From NCBI RefSeq assembly GCF_004365175.1, contig NZ_SOCE01000001.1:4843403-4907402 (forward strand): a stretch of 64,000 bases of DNA, written 5' to 3'. Made by a program: the position numbers and the translations under genes. Of the stretch, positions 49,924 to 58,097 are shown in pieces; position 1 is the stretch's first letter; each line of letters opens with the position of its first letter. The stretch is from Kribbella voronezhensis. Lineage in GTDB: Bacteria > Actinomycetota > Actinomycetes > Propionibacteriales > Kribbellaceae. The notes under the pieces were generated by a model. The model was not told the DNA's origin. It saw only the letters and a program-made list of their open reading frames with translations, and made no database searches.

Positions 49924-51183
49924 TCAGCGACCGAGGTCGAGGGTGCCGGCGACGACCCGCTGGTCCTGCTGGGCGACCCGGTCCAGGTAGCTGCGGGACT
50001 TGGTCACCTCGTTCTCCAGCGTGCCGATGGTGGCGGCCATGTTGTCCAGCGCCTCGACCTTGAAGGTGTCGATCGCGTCCATCGTGGCGTAGATGTTCGC
50101 GAACGCCGCCTGCAGCTGGGGCAGCCCGATGGTCGCCGAGGCGGCCTGCTGCTGGATCGCGACCGAGTTGTCCCGCAGCATCTGCGAGGTCCGCTCGATC
50201 ATGCCGCTGGTGGTCGTGTTCAGCGCGGTGATCTGGTCGAGCACCAGCTTCTGGTTGCCGAGCGCCTGGGCCACGATGACCGCCGTACGGAGTGCGGAGA
50301 CCGTGGTGGTGGAGGCGCGGTCGACGCCCTTGATCAGCTCGATGTTGTTCTTGATCACGATGTCGATGGCCAGGTAGTTCTGGATCGACACGGCCAGCTG
50401 GGTGAGCAGGTCCTGGTGCTTCTGCCGGACGTAGAAGAGAACGTCGTCGCGCAGCGCGCGGGCCTTCTCGGGGTCGGTCGCCTCCAGTTCCGCGATCGTC
50501 GCGGACAGCCGGGCGTCCAGCCGCTCGGCGACGTACACGTACTGGTTCAGCCGGCCCATCGCGTCCCAGAGCTGCTGCTTCTCCAGGTTGAGCGCGGCGT
50601 TGTCCTTGCCGAGCTCGTCCTGGCCGTCGCGCAACGAGTGCAGGATGCCTTCGAGGTGGCTCTGCGCGCTCTGGTACTTGCGGAAGTAGTCCTCGATCTT
50701 GTCGCCGAAGGGGATCATCCCGAGCAGCTTCTTCGCGCCGGTGGCTTCCTTCGGGTCCAGGTTCTCGACCGTACGGCGAAGTTCGAGCAGCGTCTTGCCG
50801 ACCGTCGATCCCTCGGACAGGCCGCCGCTGGTCAGCGCCTTCACCGGCGACTGCAGCAACCGGTTCGAGCTCTCGGCGGCGTGCCGGATGTCGACGTCGC
50901 CCATGCTGCGGACGTCACCGGCCTTCTGGGCGAACTCCGGCGAGCGTGGCTCGGCCGACATCAACGACGTCAGGAACCCGTCGACCTTGGAGTCGAGCCC
51001 CGGCAGCGCGGCCGGGTCGACCGCGGGGGCCAGACTCGGCGCTGCGGTCGCGGCGACCGGCTGTGTCGGTGCGGGCGCGGTCAGTATCAGTCCGGGCGCG
51101 GTAGCCGTCGGCGGCTGCAGTGGCGCCTGCACCGGCGCAGCCTGCGCTGCCGCGGCGCCCTGCGTGTTGTCAGCTTCGGTCAT
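49924..51183 (-). CDS. TelA/KlaA-family (toxic anion resistance) protein
   Basis: Protein of 419 residues. A Pro/Ala/Thr-rich N-terminus (about 1-75) is followed by the long helical TelA core: ELRRTVENLDP, IPFGDKIEDYFRKYQSAQSHLEGIL, YVYVAERLDARL, AIDIVIKNNIELIKGVDRAS and TTTSGMIERTSQML are typical blocks. Family members are linked to tellurite and other envelope-active stresses, but their biochemical role is unresolved. The ATG at 51183 has GGAGGGG upstream and is the first gene of the ten-gene unit, so its upstream region (51184-51303) should hold the main promoter. Cytoplasmic, no membrane segment. Confidence 0.92.
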   Translation of the reverse strand: MTEADNTQGAAAAQAAPVQAPLQPPTATAPGLILTAPAPTQPVAATAAPSLAPAVDPAALPGLDSKVDGFLTSLMSAEPRSPEFAQKAGDVRSMGDVDIRHAAESSNRLLQSPVKALTSGGLSEGSTVGKTLLELRRTVENLDPKEATGAKKLLGMIPFGDKIEDYFRKYQSAQSHLEGILHSLRDGQDELGKDNAALNLEKQQLWDAMGRLNQYVYVAERLDARLSATIAELEATDPEKARALRDDVLFYVRQKHQDLLTQLAVSIQNYLAIDIVIKNNIELIKGVDRASTTTVSALRTAVIVAQALGNQKLVLDQITALNTTTSGMIERTSQMLRDNSVAIQQQAASATIGLPQLQAAFANIYATMDAIDTFKVEALDNMAATIGTLENEVTKSRSYLDRVAQQDQRVVAGTLDLGR

Positions 51184-51303
51184 CGTCGTTCCCCTCCGGT
51201 GGCCTACTCGCGAGCCGGCGCCCGCATCCCCTGTCACACCCGTGACGCGCACACAATCTACGCGGTTCCCGGCCCACCGGACACCAACGTCCTGTGACCG
51301 TTA

Positions 51304-51759
51304 TCAGGCCCTGTCGTAAGTGACGAAAGTGAAGCCGTCGTGCGGGGTGCGGGCGGTCTCGGTCCAGTCGGCGGGGTCGAAGGCCGGGAAGGTGACGTCG
51401 CCGATGGGGGACTGGGCGACCTCGGTCAGCTCGAGGCGGTCGGCGTACGGGAGGGCCTGGCGGTAGATCTCGCCGCCGCCGGCGACGTAGAGGTCGCCGT
51501 CCTGCTTGAGGGCGGTCTCGAGATCGTTCACCACCTCGACACCGTCGGCTGACCAGTCCGGCCGGCGGGTGACGACGACCGTACGGCGGCCGGGTAGCGG
51601 GCGACCGATCGAGTCGTAGGTCTTGCGGCCCATCACCAGGGTGTGGCCGAGCGTCAGCTGCTTGAAGTGCTGCAGGTCTTCGCGGATCCGCCAGGGCAGG
51701 TCGTTGTCGCGGCCGATCACGCCGTTCGCGCCGACCGCGGCGATCAGGATGATCGTCAT
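51304..51759 (-). CDS. folA: Dihydrofolate reductase
   Basis: Reduces dihydrofolate to tetrahydrofolate with NADPH. Its 151 residues begin [25 protein letters not shown], with the catalytic Asp of the DLPW helix region. [19 protein letters not shown] and [12 protein letters not shown] are the NADPH-binding blocks. The ATG at 51759 overlaps the thyA stop by four bases, giving the common thyA-folA operon in which ThyA makes the dihydrofolate that FolA recycles. Confidence 0.96.
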   Translation of the reverse strand: MTIILIAAVGANGVIGRDNDLPWRIREDLQHFKQLTLGHTLVMGRKTYDSIGRPLPGRRTVVVTRRPDWSADGVEVVNDLETALKQDGDLYVAGGGEIYRQALPYADRLELTEVAQSPIGDVTFPAFDPADWTETARTPHDGFTFVTYDRA

Positions 51760-52547
51760 ACCGCGATGGGCGCCTTGATCCCGGGGTGCGGGTCGTAGCC
51801 GATGAGCCGCACGTCCGCGATCTCGTAGGAGTCGATCGAGTCCCGCTTGGTCAGCTCCAGCGTCGGCAGCGGCCGTGCCTCGCGGGTCAGTTGCAGCTTC
51901 GCCTGGTCGAGGTGGTTCAGGTAGAGGTGCGCGTCGCCGAGGGTGTGCACGAAGTCGCCGACCTCGAGACCGGTCTGCTGGGCGACCATGTGCGTGAGCA
52001 GCGCGTACGACGCGATGTTGAACGGTACGCCGAGGAAGATGTCGGCCGACCGCTGGTAGAGCTGACAGGACAGCCGGCCGTCGGCCACATAGAACTGGAA
52101 CATCGTGTGGCACGGCGGCAGCGCCATCTGGTCCACGTCGGCGACGTTCCAGGCGTTGACGATGTGCCGGCGGGAGTCCGGGTTCTGCTTGATCGAGGTG
52201 ATGACGGCGGCGATCTGGTCGATGTGCCGGCCGTCCGGAGCCGGCCAGGAGCGCCACTGCGAGCCGTAGACCGGCCCGAGCTCGCCGTCCGCGTCGGCCC
52301 ACTCGTCCCAGATGCTGATGCCGTTCTCCTGCAGCCACTTCACGTTGGTGGAGCCGCTGAGGAACCAGATCAGCTCGCCGACGACGGACCGCAGATGCAG
52401 CTTCTTCGTGGTCACCGCGGGGAATCCGGCGCTCAGGTCGTACCGCGCCTGGTGCCCGAACACGCTCAGCGTGCCGGTCCCCGTCCGGTCCCCCTTCTCG
52501 ACACCGTTGGTCAGGACGTGATCGAGAAGCTCGAGATACTGCCGCAT
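51756..52547 (-). CDS. thyA: Thymidylate synthase
   Basis: Methylates dUMP to dTMP using methylene-tetrahydrofolate. Its 263 residues match the E. coli enzyme length. The catalytic Cys is in [12 protein letters not shown]. Conserved blocks are [69 protein letters not shown] and GDAHLYLNH. It forms an operon with folA through a 4-base overlap. The start ATG at 52547 gives [12 protein letters not shown]. Confidence 0.98.
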   Translation of the reverse strand: MRQYLELLDHVLTNGVEKGDRTGTGTLSVFGHQARYDLSAGFPAVTTKKLHLRSVVGELIWFLSGSTNVKWLQENGISIWDEWADADGELGPVYGSQWRSWPAPDGRHIDQIAAVITSIKQNPDSRRHIVNAWNVADVDQMALPPCHTMFQFYVADGRLSCQLYQRSADIFLGVPFNIASYALLTHMVAQQTGLEVGDFVHTLGDAHLYLNHLDQAKLQLTREARPLPTLELTKRDSIDSYEIADVRLIGYDPHPGIKAPIAV

Positions 52548-52649
52548 GCGGTCAAACTAACAGCCACCCGAAGGCCCGCCGGGTGCGGCACGACGGACAG
52601 CGGGGCAGCGTCCGCTGAGCGGGCACGGCGGGCTTGAGACACTCACAGC

Positions 52650-53315
52650 GTGGAATACGTACTGACGCTGGTGGTCCGGGTCGAGAAGGGTGCGCGTCCG
52701 GCGCAGACCGATGCGCTGGAGACGGCGGCGCGGGCGGTGCTCGCGATCCTGTCCGACGACCGGTCGGTCGGGGAGGGGGAGTGGGCCGAGGCGATGGCCG
52801 GCTGGCAGGACGCCCGGATCCGAAAGGTGGTACGACGTGCTCGCGGCGCCGAGTGGCGTCGGGCCGAAGCGCTGCCGGGAATCACCGTGACGGGACGAGC
52901 CGCCGGGGACTCACCGGCCGAAGTACGGGTCTTCCCGCCGGTACCGCTGGAAGAAGTACCGAAGGATCTCGCCAAGCTGCAGGTCAGCGGGACCGACTTC
53001 GAGGATCCGGAGGAGTTGCCGGCACCCGAGCCCGGGCTGCCGGTGCTGTGGATCAATCCGGCTCTGGAGATGTCGAGCGGCAAGGCGATGGCCCAATGCG
53101 GCCACGCGGCGCAACTCGCCTGGTGGGAACTGTCACCCGAGGAGCGGAAGGAATGGGCGGCGGCGGACTTCGCGCTCGCCGTACGGACTGCGAGCCCGGC
53201 CCAGTGGCAGACCCTGCAGGGCAGCGGTCTGCCGGTGGTCCAGGACGCGGGCTTCACCGAGGTGGCGCCCGGGTCCCGGACCGTGATCGCGGCTCATCCC
53301 TTGCTGACCCGGTAG
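52650..53315 (+). CDS. Peptidyl-tRNA hydrolase PTH2-type protein
   Basis: Protein of 221 residues. The C-terminal half is a PTH2 domain with the hallmark SSGKAMAQCGHAAQLAWW and the final AAHPLL. PTH2 enzymes release peptides from peptidyl-tRNA. The N-terminal part (MEYVLTLVVRVEKGARPAQ ... ARIRKVVRRARGAEWRRA) is an extension of about 100 residues that looks like a duplicated, degenerate PTH2 module, because it shares the DARIRKV..A pattern. The GTG start follows within 100 bases of the divergent thyA start. Its 3' end overlaps the convergent reductase gene by 22 bases. Confidence 0.85.
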   Translation: MEYVLTLVVRVEKGARPAQTDALETAARAVLAILSDDRSVGEGEWAEAMAGWQDARIRKVVRRARGAEWRRAEALPGITVTGRAAGDSPAEVRVFPPVPLEEVPKDLAKLQVSGTDFEDPEELPAPEPGLPVLWINPALEMSSGKAMAQCGHAAQLAWWELSPEERKEWAAADFALAVRTASPAQWQTLQGSGLPVVQDAGFTEVAPGSRTVIAAHPLLTR

Positions 53316-53884
53316 TGCAGGTGAGTGACGCGGTCGCCCTCGATGACCTTGGGGTCGTCCAGCCGGATCTGGTCGCCCGCGTAGTCGCCGAAGAAGCTCT
53401 TGCCGGTCCCGAAGATCACCGGTACGAGGTTGTACGAGAGCTCGTCGACCAGCCCCGCCCGCAGCGCCTGGCCGGTCAGGTTGCCCGCCGCGAGCGAGAT
53501 GTCGCGGTCACCGGCGAGCTCCTTCGCCTTCGCGACGGCCTCCTCGATCCCGCTGACGAAGGTGTACGGCGCATCGGGGAACGGCCAGTCGGTGGGCGGC
53601 TGGTGCGTCACGACGACGACATGCTCGCCGAACGGCGGGACGCCTTCCCAGCCGTTGGTGAGGTCGAACAGGTGCCGCCCGCACAGGACGGCCCCGACCT
53701 TCTTCCAGGCAGTGTTGATGTAGTCGGCGCTGGCCTGGCTGACCTTGAAGGGCCGGCCCGGGTCGGTGCCGTACACCTCGACCGTGCCGTTGCCGTACCA
53801 GTCGAACAGCGGGCCGACCTGGTCCTCGGTATCGGCGACGAACCCGTCCAGCGACACGACGGCCGCGGCAATGACGTTGCCCAT
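53294..53884 (-). CDS. Dihydrofolate-reductase-like (RibD C-terminal domain) protein
   Basis: Protein of 196 residues with the RibD/DHFR-like NADPH-binding fold: VIAAAVVSLDGFVADTEDQ, VLCGRHLFDLTNGW, VVVTHQPPTDWPF and the C-terminal LNYNLVPVIFGTGKSFF-like block. It is a paralogue of the gene immediately upstream on the same strand (two bases apart). These families are common in actinobacteria; substrates are generally unknown. The pair is followed upstream by SRPBCC and ArsR genes, making a four-gene unit under the ArsR regulator. Confidence 0.85.
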   Translation of the reverse strand: MGNVIAAAVVSLDGFVADTEDQVGPLFDWYGNGTVEVYGTDPGRPFKVSQASADYINTAWKKVGAVLCGRHLFDLTNGWEGVPPFGEHVVVVTHQPPTDWPFPDAPYTFVSGIEEAVAKAKELAGDRDISLAAGNLTGQALRAGLVDELSYNLVPVIFGTGKSFFGDYAGDQIRLDDPKVIEGDRVTHLHYRVSKG

Positions 53885-53886
53885 GG

Positions 53887-54495
53887 CTACTTCTCCTTCA
53901 CGACGCGATAGGTGAGGTGCTGGGCTGCCGCAGTCGAGATCGACTCGGCCAGCTCCAGTTGCACCGATTCGGACGGCTCGGCCGGGAACAGCCGGGTCCC
54001 GTCCCCCAGTACGACGGTTGCCACGTGCAACCGCAGTACGTCGGCCAGCCCTGCGGCGAGCACCTGGTGGCAGACCTGGCCGCCGCCCATCACCACGACA
54101 TCCTTGCCGTTGGCAACTGCTCGGGCCTGCTCGACGGCGCTCCGGACTCCATCGGTGACGTAGTGGAACCGGTCGCCGAGCCGGGGGTTGTCCGGCGCGG
54201 AGTGGGTGACCACGAAGACGGGTGGATTCACCCCGCCGGTCGGCTTGGCGCCGTACCCCATCTCGTCGCTCCAGCCGCCGGGCGCGTCGATGATGTCGAA
54301 CAGGTTCCGGCCCTGGACGACCGAGCCGGTCGCTTCGAAGGCGGCATCCAGCACGGCCTGGTCGTCGGCGTTGCCGTGGAAGACCCAGTCGTGCAGGGCC
54401 ATGCCGCCGTCGCCCAGTCCGTTGCCGATGCCGACGTTGGGGCCGGTCACGTAACCGTCCAGCGACATCGAGATGTCGACCACCACCCGGGTCAT
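53887..54495 (-). CDS. Dihydrofolate-reductase-like (RibD C-terminal domain) protein
   Basis: Protein of 202 residues of the same RibD-C family as its neighbour: VVVDISMSLDGYVTGPNVG, VVQGRNLFDII, VFVVTHSAPDNP, DVVVMGGGQVCHQVLAAGLAD and LGDGTRLF. The start is the ATG at 54495, overlapping the SRPBCC gene stop by four bases. The tandem paralogues probably arose by duplication. A nitro- or flavin-type reductase activity is sometimes suggested for the family, but nothing here settles it. Confidence 0.87.
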   Translation of the reverse strand: MTRVVVDISMSLDGYVTGPNVGIGNGLGDGGMALHDWVFHGNADDQAVLDAAFEATGSVVQGRNLFDIIDAPGGWSDEMGYGAKPTGGVNPPVFVVTHSAPDNPRLGDRFHYVTDGVRSAVEQARAVANGKDVVVMGGGQVCHQVLAAGLADVLRLHVATVVLGDGTRLFPAEPSESVQLELAESISTAAAQHLTYRVVKEK

Positions 54496-54974
54496 GACTG
54501 CTCCTTGCCGATCAGTTCGGCGAGGCGGTCGTAGGAGTCGCGGATGCCGTACTCCATGCCGCTCTCGACGGCGGCGTCCCGGCTCGCGACGGAGGGGAAC
54601 ACCGTCTGGGTGTGCAGGCGGACGCCGGTGTCGGTCTTGGTGTAGCTGGCCCGCTCCAGGCAGACCTCGCCCGGAGCGCCTTCCCACTCGAAGGTCTGGA
54701 TCACCAGCGCGTCCTGCTCGACGGTGTGGAAGACCCCGCGGAACGCGTACTCCGTGCCGTCGGCGTCGCGGTGGATGTAGCGGTAACGCCCGCCCGGGCG
54801 TACGTCGTACTCGACGACCTCGGCTTCCAGGTTGCGCGGGCCGAGCCACTGGGTCACCAGGTCGGGATCGGTGGCGACCCGGAACAGCTGGGCCGGGGTG
54901 GCGTCGAAGTCCCGGGTCACCTCGATGAACGGGAGTCCGGCCGGGGCGGTGATGGTGGTGGGGTTGGTGCTCAC
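54492..54974 (-). CDS. SRPBCC (AHSA1-like) domain protein
   Basis: Protein of 160 residues of the START/AHSA1 class: FIEVTRDFDATPAQLFRVATDPDLVTQWLGP, GGRYRYIHRDADGTEYAFRGVFHTV and SGMEYGIRDSYDRLAELI. These are hydrophobic-ligand-binding folds. The GTG at 54974 overlaps the ArsR stop by four bases. ArsR-AHSA1 gene pairs are widespread in actinobacteria and usually co-expressed, with the SRPBCC protein possibly binding or modifying the inducer. Confidence 0.9.
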   Translation of the reverse strand: MSTNPTTITAPAGLPFIEVTRDFDATPAQLFRVATDPDLVTQWLGPRNLEAEVVEYDVRPGGRYRYIHRDADGTEYAFRGVFHTVEQDALVIQTFEWEGAPGEVCLERASYTKTDTGVRLHTQTVFPSVASRDAAVESGMEYGIRDSYDRLAELIGKEQS

Positions 54975-55309
54975 GAGTCTTGCTCCTTCACGGTTTCGAG
55001 GATGGCGTCGATGCGGCGGAACTGCCGCTCGGCGGTCAGCCGGTAGTCGTCGATCCAGCTGGTCAGCGCTTCGAGGGCGGCCGGGTTGAGCCGGCACGGC
55101 CGGCGCTGGCCGTCCCGGCTGCGGGTGATCAGGCCGGCGGTCTCCAGGACCTGCAGGTGCCGCGAGATCGCCTGCTTGGTGATGTCGAACGGCTCGGCCA
55201 GCTCGTTCACCGTCGCCTCGCCGCGGGACAGCCGTGCGATCAGCGCCCGGCGGACCGGGTCACCGAGTGCCGCGAAGCCCCGATCCAGCTGCCCATTGTC
55301 AATCGACAT
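54971..55309 (-). CDS. ArsR-family transcriptional regulator
   Basis: Winged-helix repressor of 112 residues: GQLDRGFAALGDPVRRALIARL, recognition region FDITKQAISRHLQVLETAGLITRSR, then a helical tail. The metal-binding ELCVCDL motif of classical ArsR is absent, as in the AHSA1-linked subgroup. The ATG at 55309 is preferred over a TTG nine bases upstream. Two overlapping ATCAAC-N6-GTTGAW palindromes lie immediately upstream and overlap the start region, which indicates autoregulation of the four-gene unit. Confidence 0.92.
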   Translation of the reverse strand: MSIDNGQLDRGFAALGDPVRRALIARLSRGEATVNELAEPFDITKQAISRHLQVLETAGLITRSRDGQRRPCRLNPAALEALTSWIDDYRLTAERQFRRIDAILETVKEQDS

Positions 55310-55313
55310 CTTT

Positions 55314-55347
55314 ATCAACCATTCCGTTGATCAACCGATGTGTTGAA
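55314..55347. promoter_or_regulatory. Tandem overlapping ArsR operators
   Basis: ATCAAC-N6-GTTGAT at 55314-55331 and ATCAAC-N6-GTTGAA at 55330-55347 are two 18-bp palindromes sharing two bases, starting five bases upstream of the ArsR start codon. Confidence 0.7.
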
Positions 55348-55388
55348 TATAGACAGATGGCTCTCGCGCGGTCAAATGGCGAGCTTTA

Positions 55389-55429
55389 GCAACTTTGGTT
55401 GACAGAAGCAGCTTGTCAACTTAGGTTGC
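55389..55429 (+). promoter_or_regulatory. Leaderless promoter embedded in a 41-bp palindrome
   Basis: TTGACA (55399-55404), 17-base spacer, TAGGTT (55422-55427), then six bases to the ATG at 55434. The palindrome has outer arms GCAAC/GTTGC and inner arms GTTGACA/TGTCAAC around a 9-base centre, so a dimeric repressor would cover both promoter boxes. Confidence 0.75.
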
Positions 55430-55433
55430 TCAT

Positions 55434-55658
55434 ATGGAGAAGCTGATGGATCCCGCCGATCCCGCCGCGGGGCTGGCCGCCGTGGTGGCGTTGCGCCGGC
55501 TGGCCGACCGGCTGGAGGACAGCCAGGTGGAGGCAGCCCTGCGAGCCGGCTGGAGCTGGTCCGACGTGGCCGAGGTGCTGGGAGTCACCCGGCAGGCAGT
55601 GCACAAGAAACATGCCGCGCGGCTGATCGCTGCCGGTGTCGCCCTGAGGAGGCGCTGA
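55434..55658 (+). CDS. Small helix-turn-helix protein
   Basis: Protein of 74 residues. After a helical first part (VALRRLADRLEDSQVEAALRAG) it has a clear helix-turn-helix, WSWSDVAEVLGVTRQAVHKKHA, and a basic end. The ATG is six bases after a -10 box, and its TGA overlaps the next ATG by one base (TGATG), so it is coupled to the Clp-N gene. HTH/Clp-N gene pairs of this kind occur in many actinobacteria. The 41-bp palindrome over its promoter is a plausible target for its own product. Confidence 0.85.
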   Translation: MEKLMDPADPAAGLAAVVALRRLADRLEDSQVEAALRAGWSWSDVAEVLGVTRQAVHKKHAARLIAAGVALRRR

Positions 55659-56149
55659 TGTCGACGAATGTGAAAGATGTCCGGACGGTCCTGACCCGGG
55701 ACGCTCGCGAGGAGGCCGAGCTGGACGGGTCGGCCGCGATCGAGGCCGAGCATGTGCTGCTCGGACTGACGCGGCAATCAGCTGGACCGGTTTCTCGGTT
55801 GCTGACCGAGGCGGGACTGACCAGGGAGACGATCCGCGACGCGCTCGACCGCGAGTGGGAGCAGAGCCTTTCCGTCGCCGGGATCGCCGTCGCCGTGGCG
55901 GAGTTGCCCACGCCGACGCCGGATCGCGGCCGCCCGCCGAAGTTCGGCGAATCGGCCAAGCTCGTGCTCAAGCGGGCGGCCGATCTGGCCAGGCGGCTCG
56001 GTGCGCACCGGATCACCGCGGCCCACATCCTGGCCGGACTGCTGGACACCAACCTCGGCCGGGTCGCCCGCGCACTGGACCTGGCCGGCGTCGATCGGCC
56101 GGCCCTGCAAGCGCGGGCGTTGCAGATCGCCGCCGACGAGGCGCGTTAG
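55658..56149 (+). CDS. Stand-alone Clp N-terminal domain protein
   Basis: Protein of 163 residues consisting of two Clp-N repeats and no ATPase: TRDAREEAELDGSAAIEAEHVLLGLTR ... LLTEAGLTRETIRDAL, and FGESAKLVLKRAADLARRLG ... RITAAHILAGLLDTNLGRVARAL. In ClpC/ClpA these repeats bind adaptors and substrates. A free version could act as an adaptor or a decoy for the Clp protease. It is coupled to the HTH gene upstream, and its end overlaps the convergent multicopper oxidase gene by four bases. Confidence 0.88.
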   Translation: MSTNVKDVRTVLTRDAREEAELDGSAAIEAEHVLLGLTRQSAGPVSRLLTEAGLTRETIRDALDREWEQSLSVAGIAVAVAELPTPTPDRGRPPKFGESAKLVLKRAADLARRLGAHRITAAHILAGLLDTNLGRVARALDLAGVDRPALQARALQIAADEAR

Positions 56150-57666
56150 CTGGTTCGGAAGGCGGCCATCATCGCCATGTCCTCGTGTTCGAGATTGTGG
56201 CAATGGATCAGGTACTTGCCACGGTGCGCGGTGAACCTGACCAGTACTTCGACGACCTCGGCCGGCCGGATGTCCACGGTGTCCTTCCAGCCGCGGTCGT
56301 ACGGGCCCGGCTTCTTCCCGCCACGGCGGAGTACCTGGAACGGCGCGAGATGGACGTGCACCGGGTGGTGGACATCGGTGACGAACGACCAGATCTCGTA
56401 CTGATCCAGCTTCACCTCGGCCTGCATGACGTCCGGGTCGAACGGCTTGCCGTTGATCGTCCAGCCCTTGTGATCACCGGCATCGCCCCGGCGAAAGGCC
56501 CACTTGCGGCGAACGACGCCGGCCGGCTCGCGCACCTCGGCGTACGACGAAAGCTTGCTCGGGATGCTCGTGTCGTCGCTCGCCCTGCCGGTGACCCGGA
56601 AGCGCATCACCTGGCCGGTGCGATCCTTGCCGAGCTTGTTCAGCAAGGTGACCTCGGTGCCCGGCTGGTACTTCGAGAAGTCCACGATCACGTCGAAGCG
56701 CTCGGCCGGTGCGATCACCAGGCTGGCCTGCTCCACCGGCGTACCGAGCAGTCCGCCGTCGCTGCCGATCTGGATCAGTGGCTGTCCTGGGTCGAGGGCC
56801 AGCTCGTACCGGCGGGCGTTGGAGGCGTTCAGGATCCGGAACCGATAGCGTGCGGCCGCCACGTCGAGGATCGGCCAGGGTGCGCCGTTGACCAGGACGA
56901 CGTCGCCGACAACGCCTTCCATATAAGCCGATTCGACGCCCGGGCCGTCCTTGGCGGCGGGATAGCGGAACGATCCGTCCGCCGCGAAGGCGCGATCCGC
57001 GATCAGCAAGGGGATCTCGCGATCACCCCGCGGCAACGGCAGGGCGTCCTCCTCGTCGTCCCGGATCAGGTGCAGTCCGAACAGACCGCGATAGACCTGA
57101 GGGGCGGTGTAGTCCATCCGGTGGTCGTGATACCAGAGCGCCGCGGCGCGCTGGGTGTTCGGATACGTATAGGTGCGGCTCCCCGTCTTCTGATCCCCGC
57201 CCGACATTTGCATGTGCTCGTGATGGTGGCCCCCGTTCGGCAGGAGAAGATCCAGCGGCCAGCCATCGCTGGCAGCCGGAGTGTGTCCGCCGTGCAGGTG
57301 CACCACGGTCGGTACGTCGAGTTGGTTCACCTGCTCGATCACAGTGGTCCGCCCACTGCGTACGTCGAAGGTCGGGCCGGGGAACAGGCCGTCGTACCCC
57401 TGTACTTCGGTTCGCAGGCCCGGCAGGATCTCCAGGCTTGCCTTCTTCTGCACCACTCGGTAGTGGTCGACACCTGCCTCGGTCCGGACCGGCTTCTTCA
57501 CCGGCGGGATCGGCAGCGGCACCTCGAAGGCTTCCGGGAGAGGGACTTCGCTGCGGAGCAACTCGGCTGATTGGCCCGGCGAGGCCTCCAGGCCGCAGTC
57601 GGCCAGCGCCGCGACCAGACCGGTGCCTCCGGCAACAGTCAGGAACGTCCGTCGGGACAGGCTCAT
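56146..57666 (-). CDS. Tat-exported multicopper oxidase
   Basis: Protein of 506 residues beginning MSLSRRTFLTVAGGTGLVAAL, a twin-arginine signal (SRRTFL). The four copper-binding motifs are VVHLHGGH, LWYHDHRM, HPVHVHLAPF and HCHNLEHEDMAMM, so both type 1 and trinuclear sites look complete. The sequence type is CotA/bilirubin-oxidase-like. The Tat signal implies folding with copper in the cytoplasm before export. It is coupled by 4-base overlaps to two small membrane proteins, which is an unusual setting. Candidate roles are Cu(I) or Mn(II) oxidation and phenol oxidation; none is proven by the sequence. Confidence 0.93.
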   Translation of the reverse strand: MSLSRRTFLTVAGGTGLVAALADCGLEASPGQSAELLRSEVPLPEAFEVPLPIPPVKKPVRTEAGVDHYRVVQKKASLEILPGLRTEVQGYDGLFPGPTFDVRSGRTTVIEQVNQLDVPTVVHLHGGHTPAASDGWPLDLLLPNGGHHHEHMQMSGGDQKTGSRTYTYPNTQRAAALWYHDHRMDYTAPQVYRGLFGLHLIRDDEEDALPLPRGDREIPLLIADRAFAADGSFRYPAAKDGPGVESAYMEGVVGDVVLVNGAPWPILDVAAARYRFRILNASNARRYELALDPGQPLIQIGSDGGLLGTPVEQASLVIAPAERFDVIVDFSKYQPGTEVTLLNKLGKDRTGQVMRFRVTGRASDDTSIPSKLSSYAEVREPAGVVRRKWAFRRGDAGDHKGWTINGKPFDPDVMQAEVKLDQYEIWSFVTDVHHPVHVHLAPFQVLRRGGKKPGPYDRGWKDTVDIRPAEVVEVLVRFTAHRGKYLIHCHNLEHEDMAMMAAFRTS

Positions 57667-58097
57667 TGCGCACCCTTTCTGCGGCCACGGCGAGCGGCGG
57701 GCCGGAAGGACCAGATGGTCAGTGCCACCACCGTGAGGACGATGGCGGTGCCGAGCGGCACGTGGATCGCCAGGTTCTGGGAGTGGCCGACGATCATCTG
57801 GAGGAACTCGGCGAAGAACAACAGGAATGTCAGTCCCGCCGGCCACAGTCGGCCGCCACCCGGTCGCCAGTAGAGCAAGGCCGGCACGAGCTGGACCATC
57901 GAGATCATCCAGAGGGTGGAGCCGATCGGGCTGTGCACGTCCATCGCGTCGGCATCGCCGGACAGGTAGTAGCCGGCCATGATCGGCTGGGTCACGACCA
58001 GGCCGGTGTGCAGTAACAGCACGAGCCGCAAGACCCACAAGGAGGCGCGCGGACGACGTACCGGCTGTTGGCTCGGGGCTTGCAGTTGGTCGGTCAT
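57663..58097 (-). CDS. Four-helix membrane protein, partner of the multicopper oxidase
   Basis: Protein of 144 residues with four hydrophobic helices and the motifs LVVTQPIMAGYYLSGDADAMDVHSP, FLQMIVGHSQNLAIHVPLG and a basic C-terminus (RPAARRGRRKGAQ). It is a paralogue of the next gene (shared pattern QPxxAGxYLxGxxxAMxxHxPIG). Conserved His and Met residues in or near the helices could bind heme or copper. The ATG at 58097 and TGA at 57663 overlap the neighbours by four bases. I do not recognise the family with certainty. Confidence 0.8.
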   Translation of the reverse strand: MTDQLQAPSQQPVRRPRASLWVLRLVLLLHTGLVVTQPIMAGYYLSGDADAMDVHSPIGSTLWMISMVQLVPALLYWRPGGGRLWPAGLTFLLFFAEFLQMIVGHSQNLAIHVPLGTAIVLTVVALTIWSFRPAARRGRRKGAQ

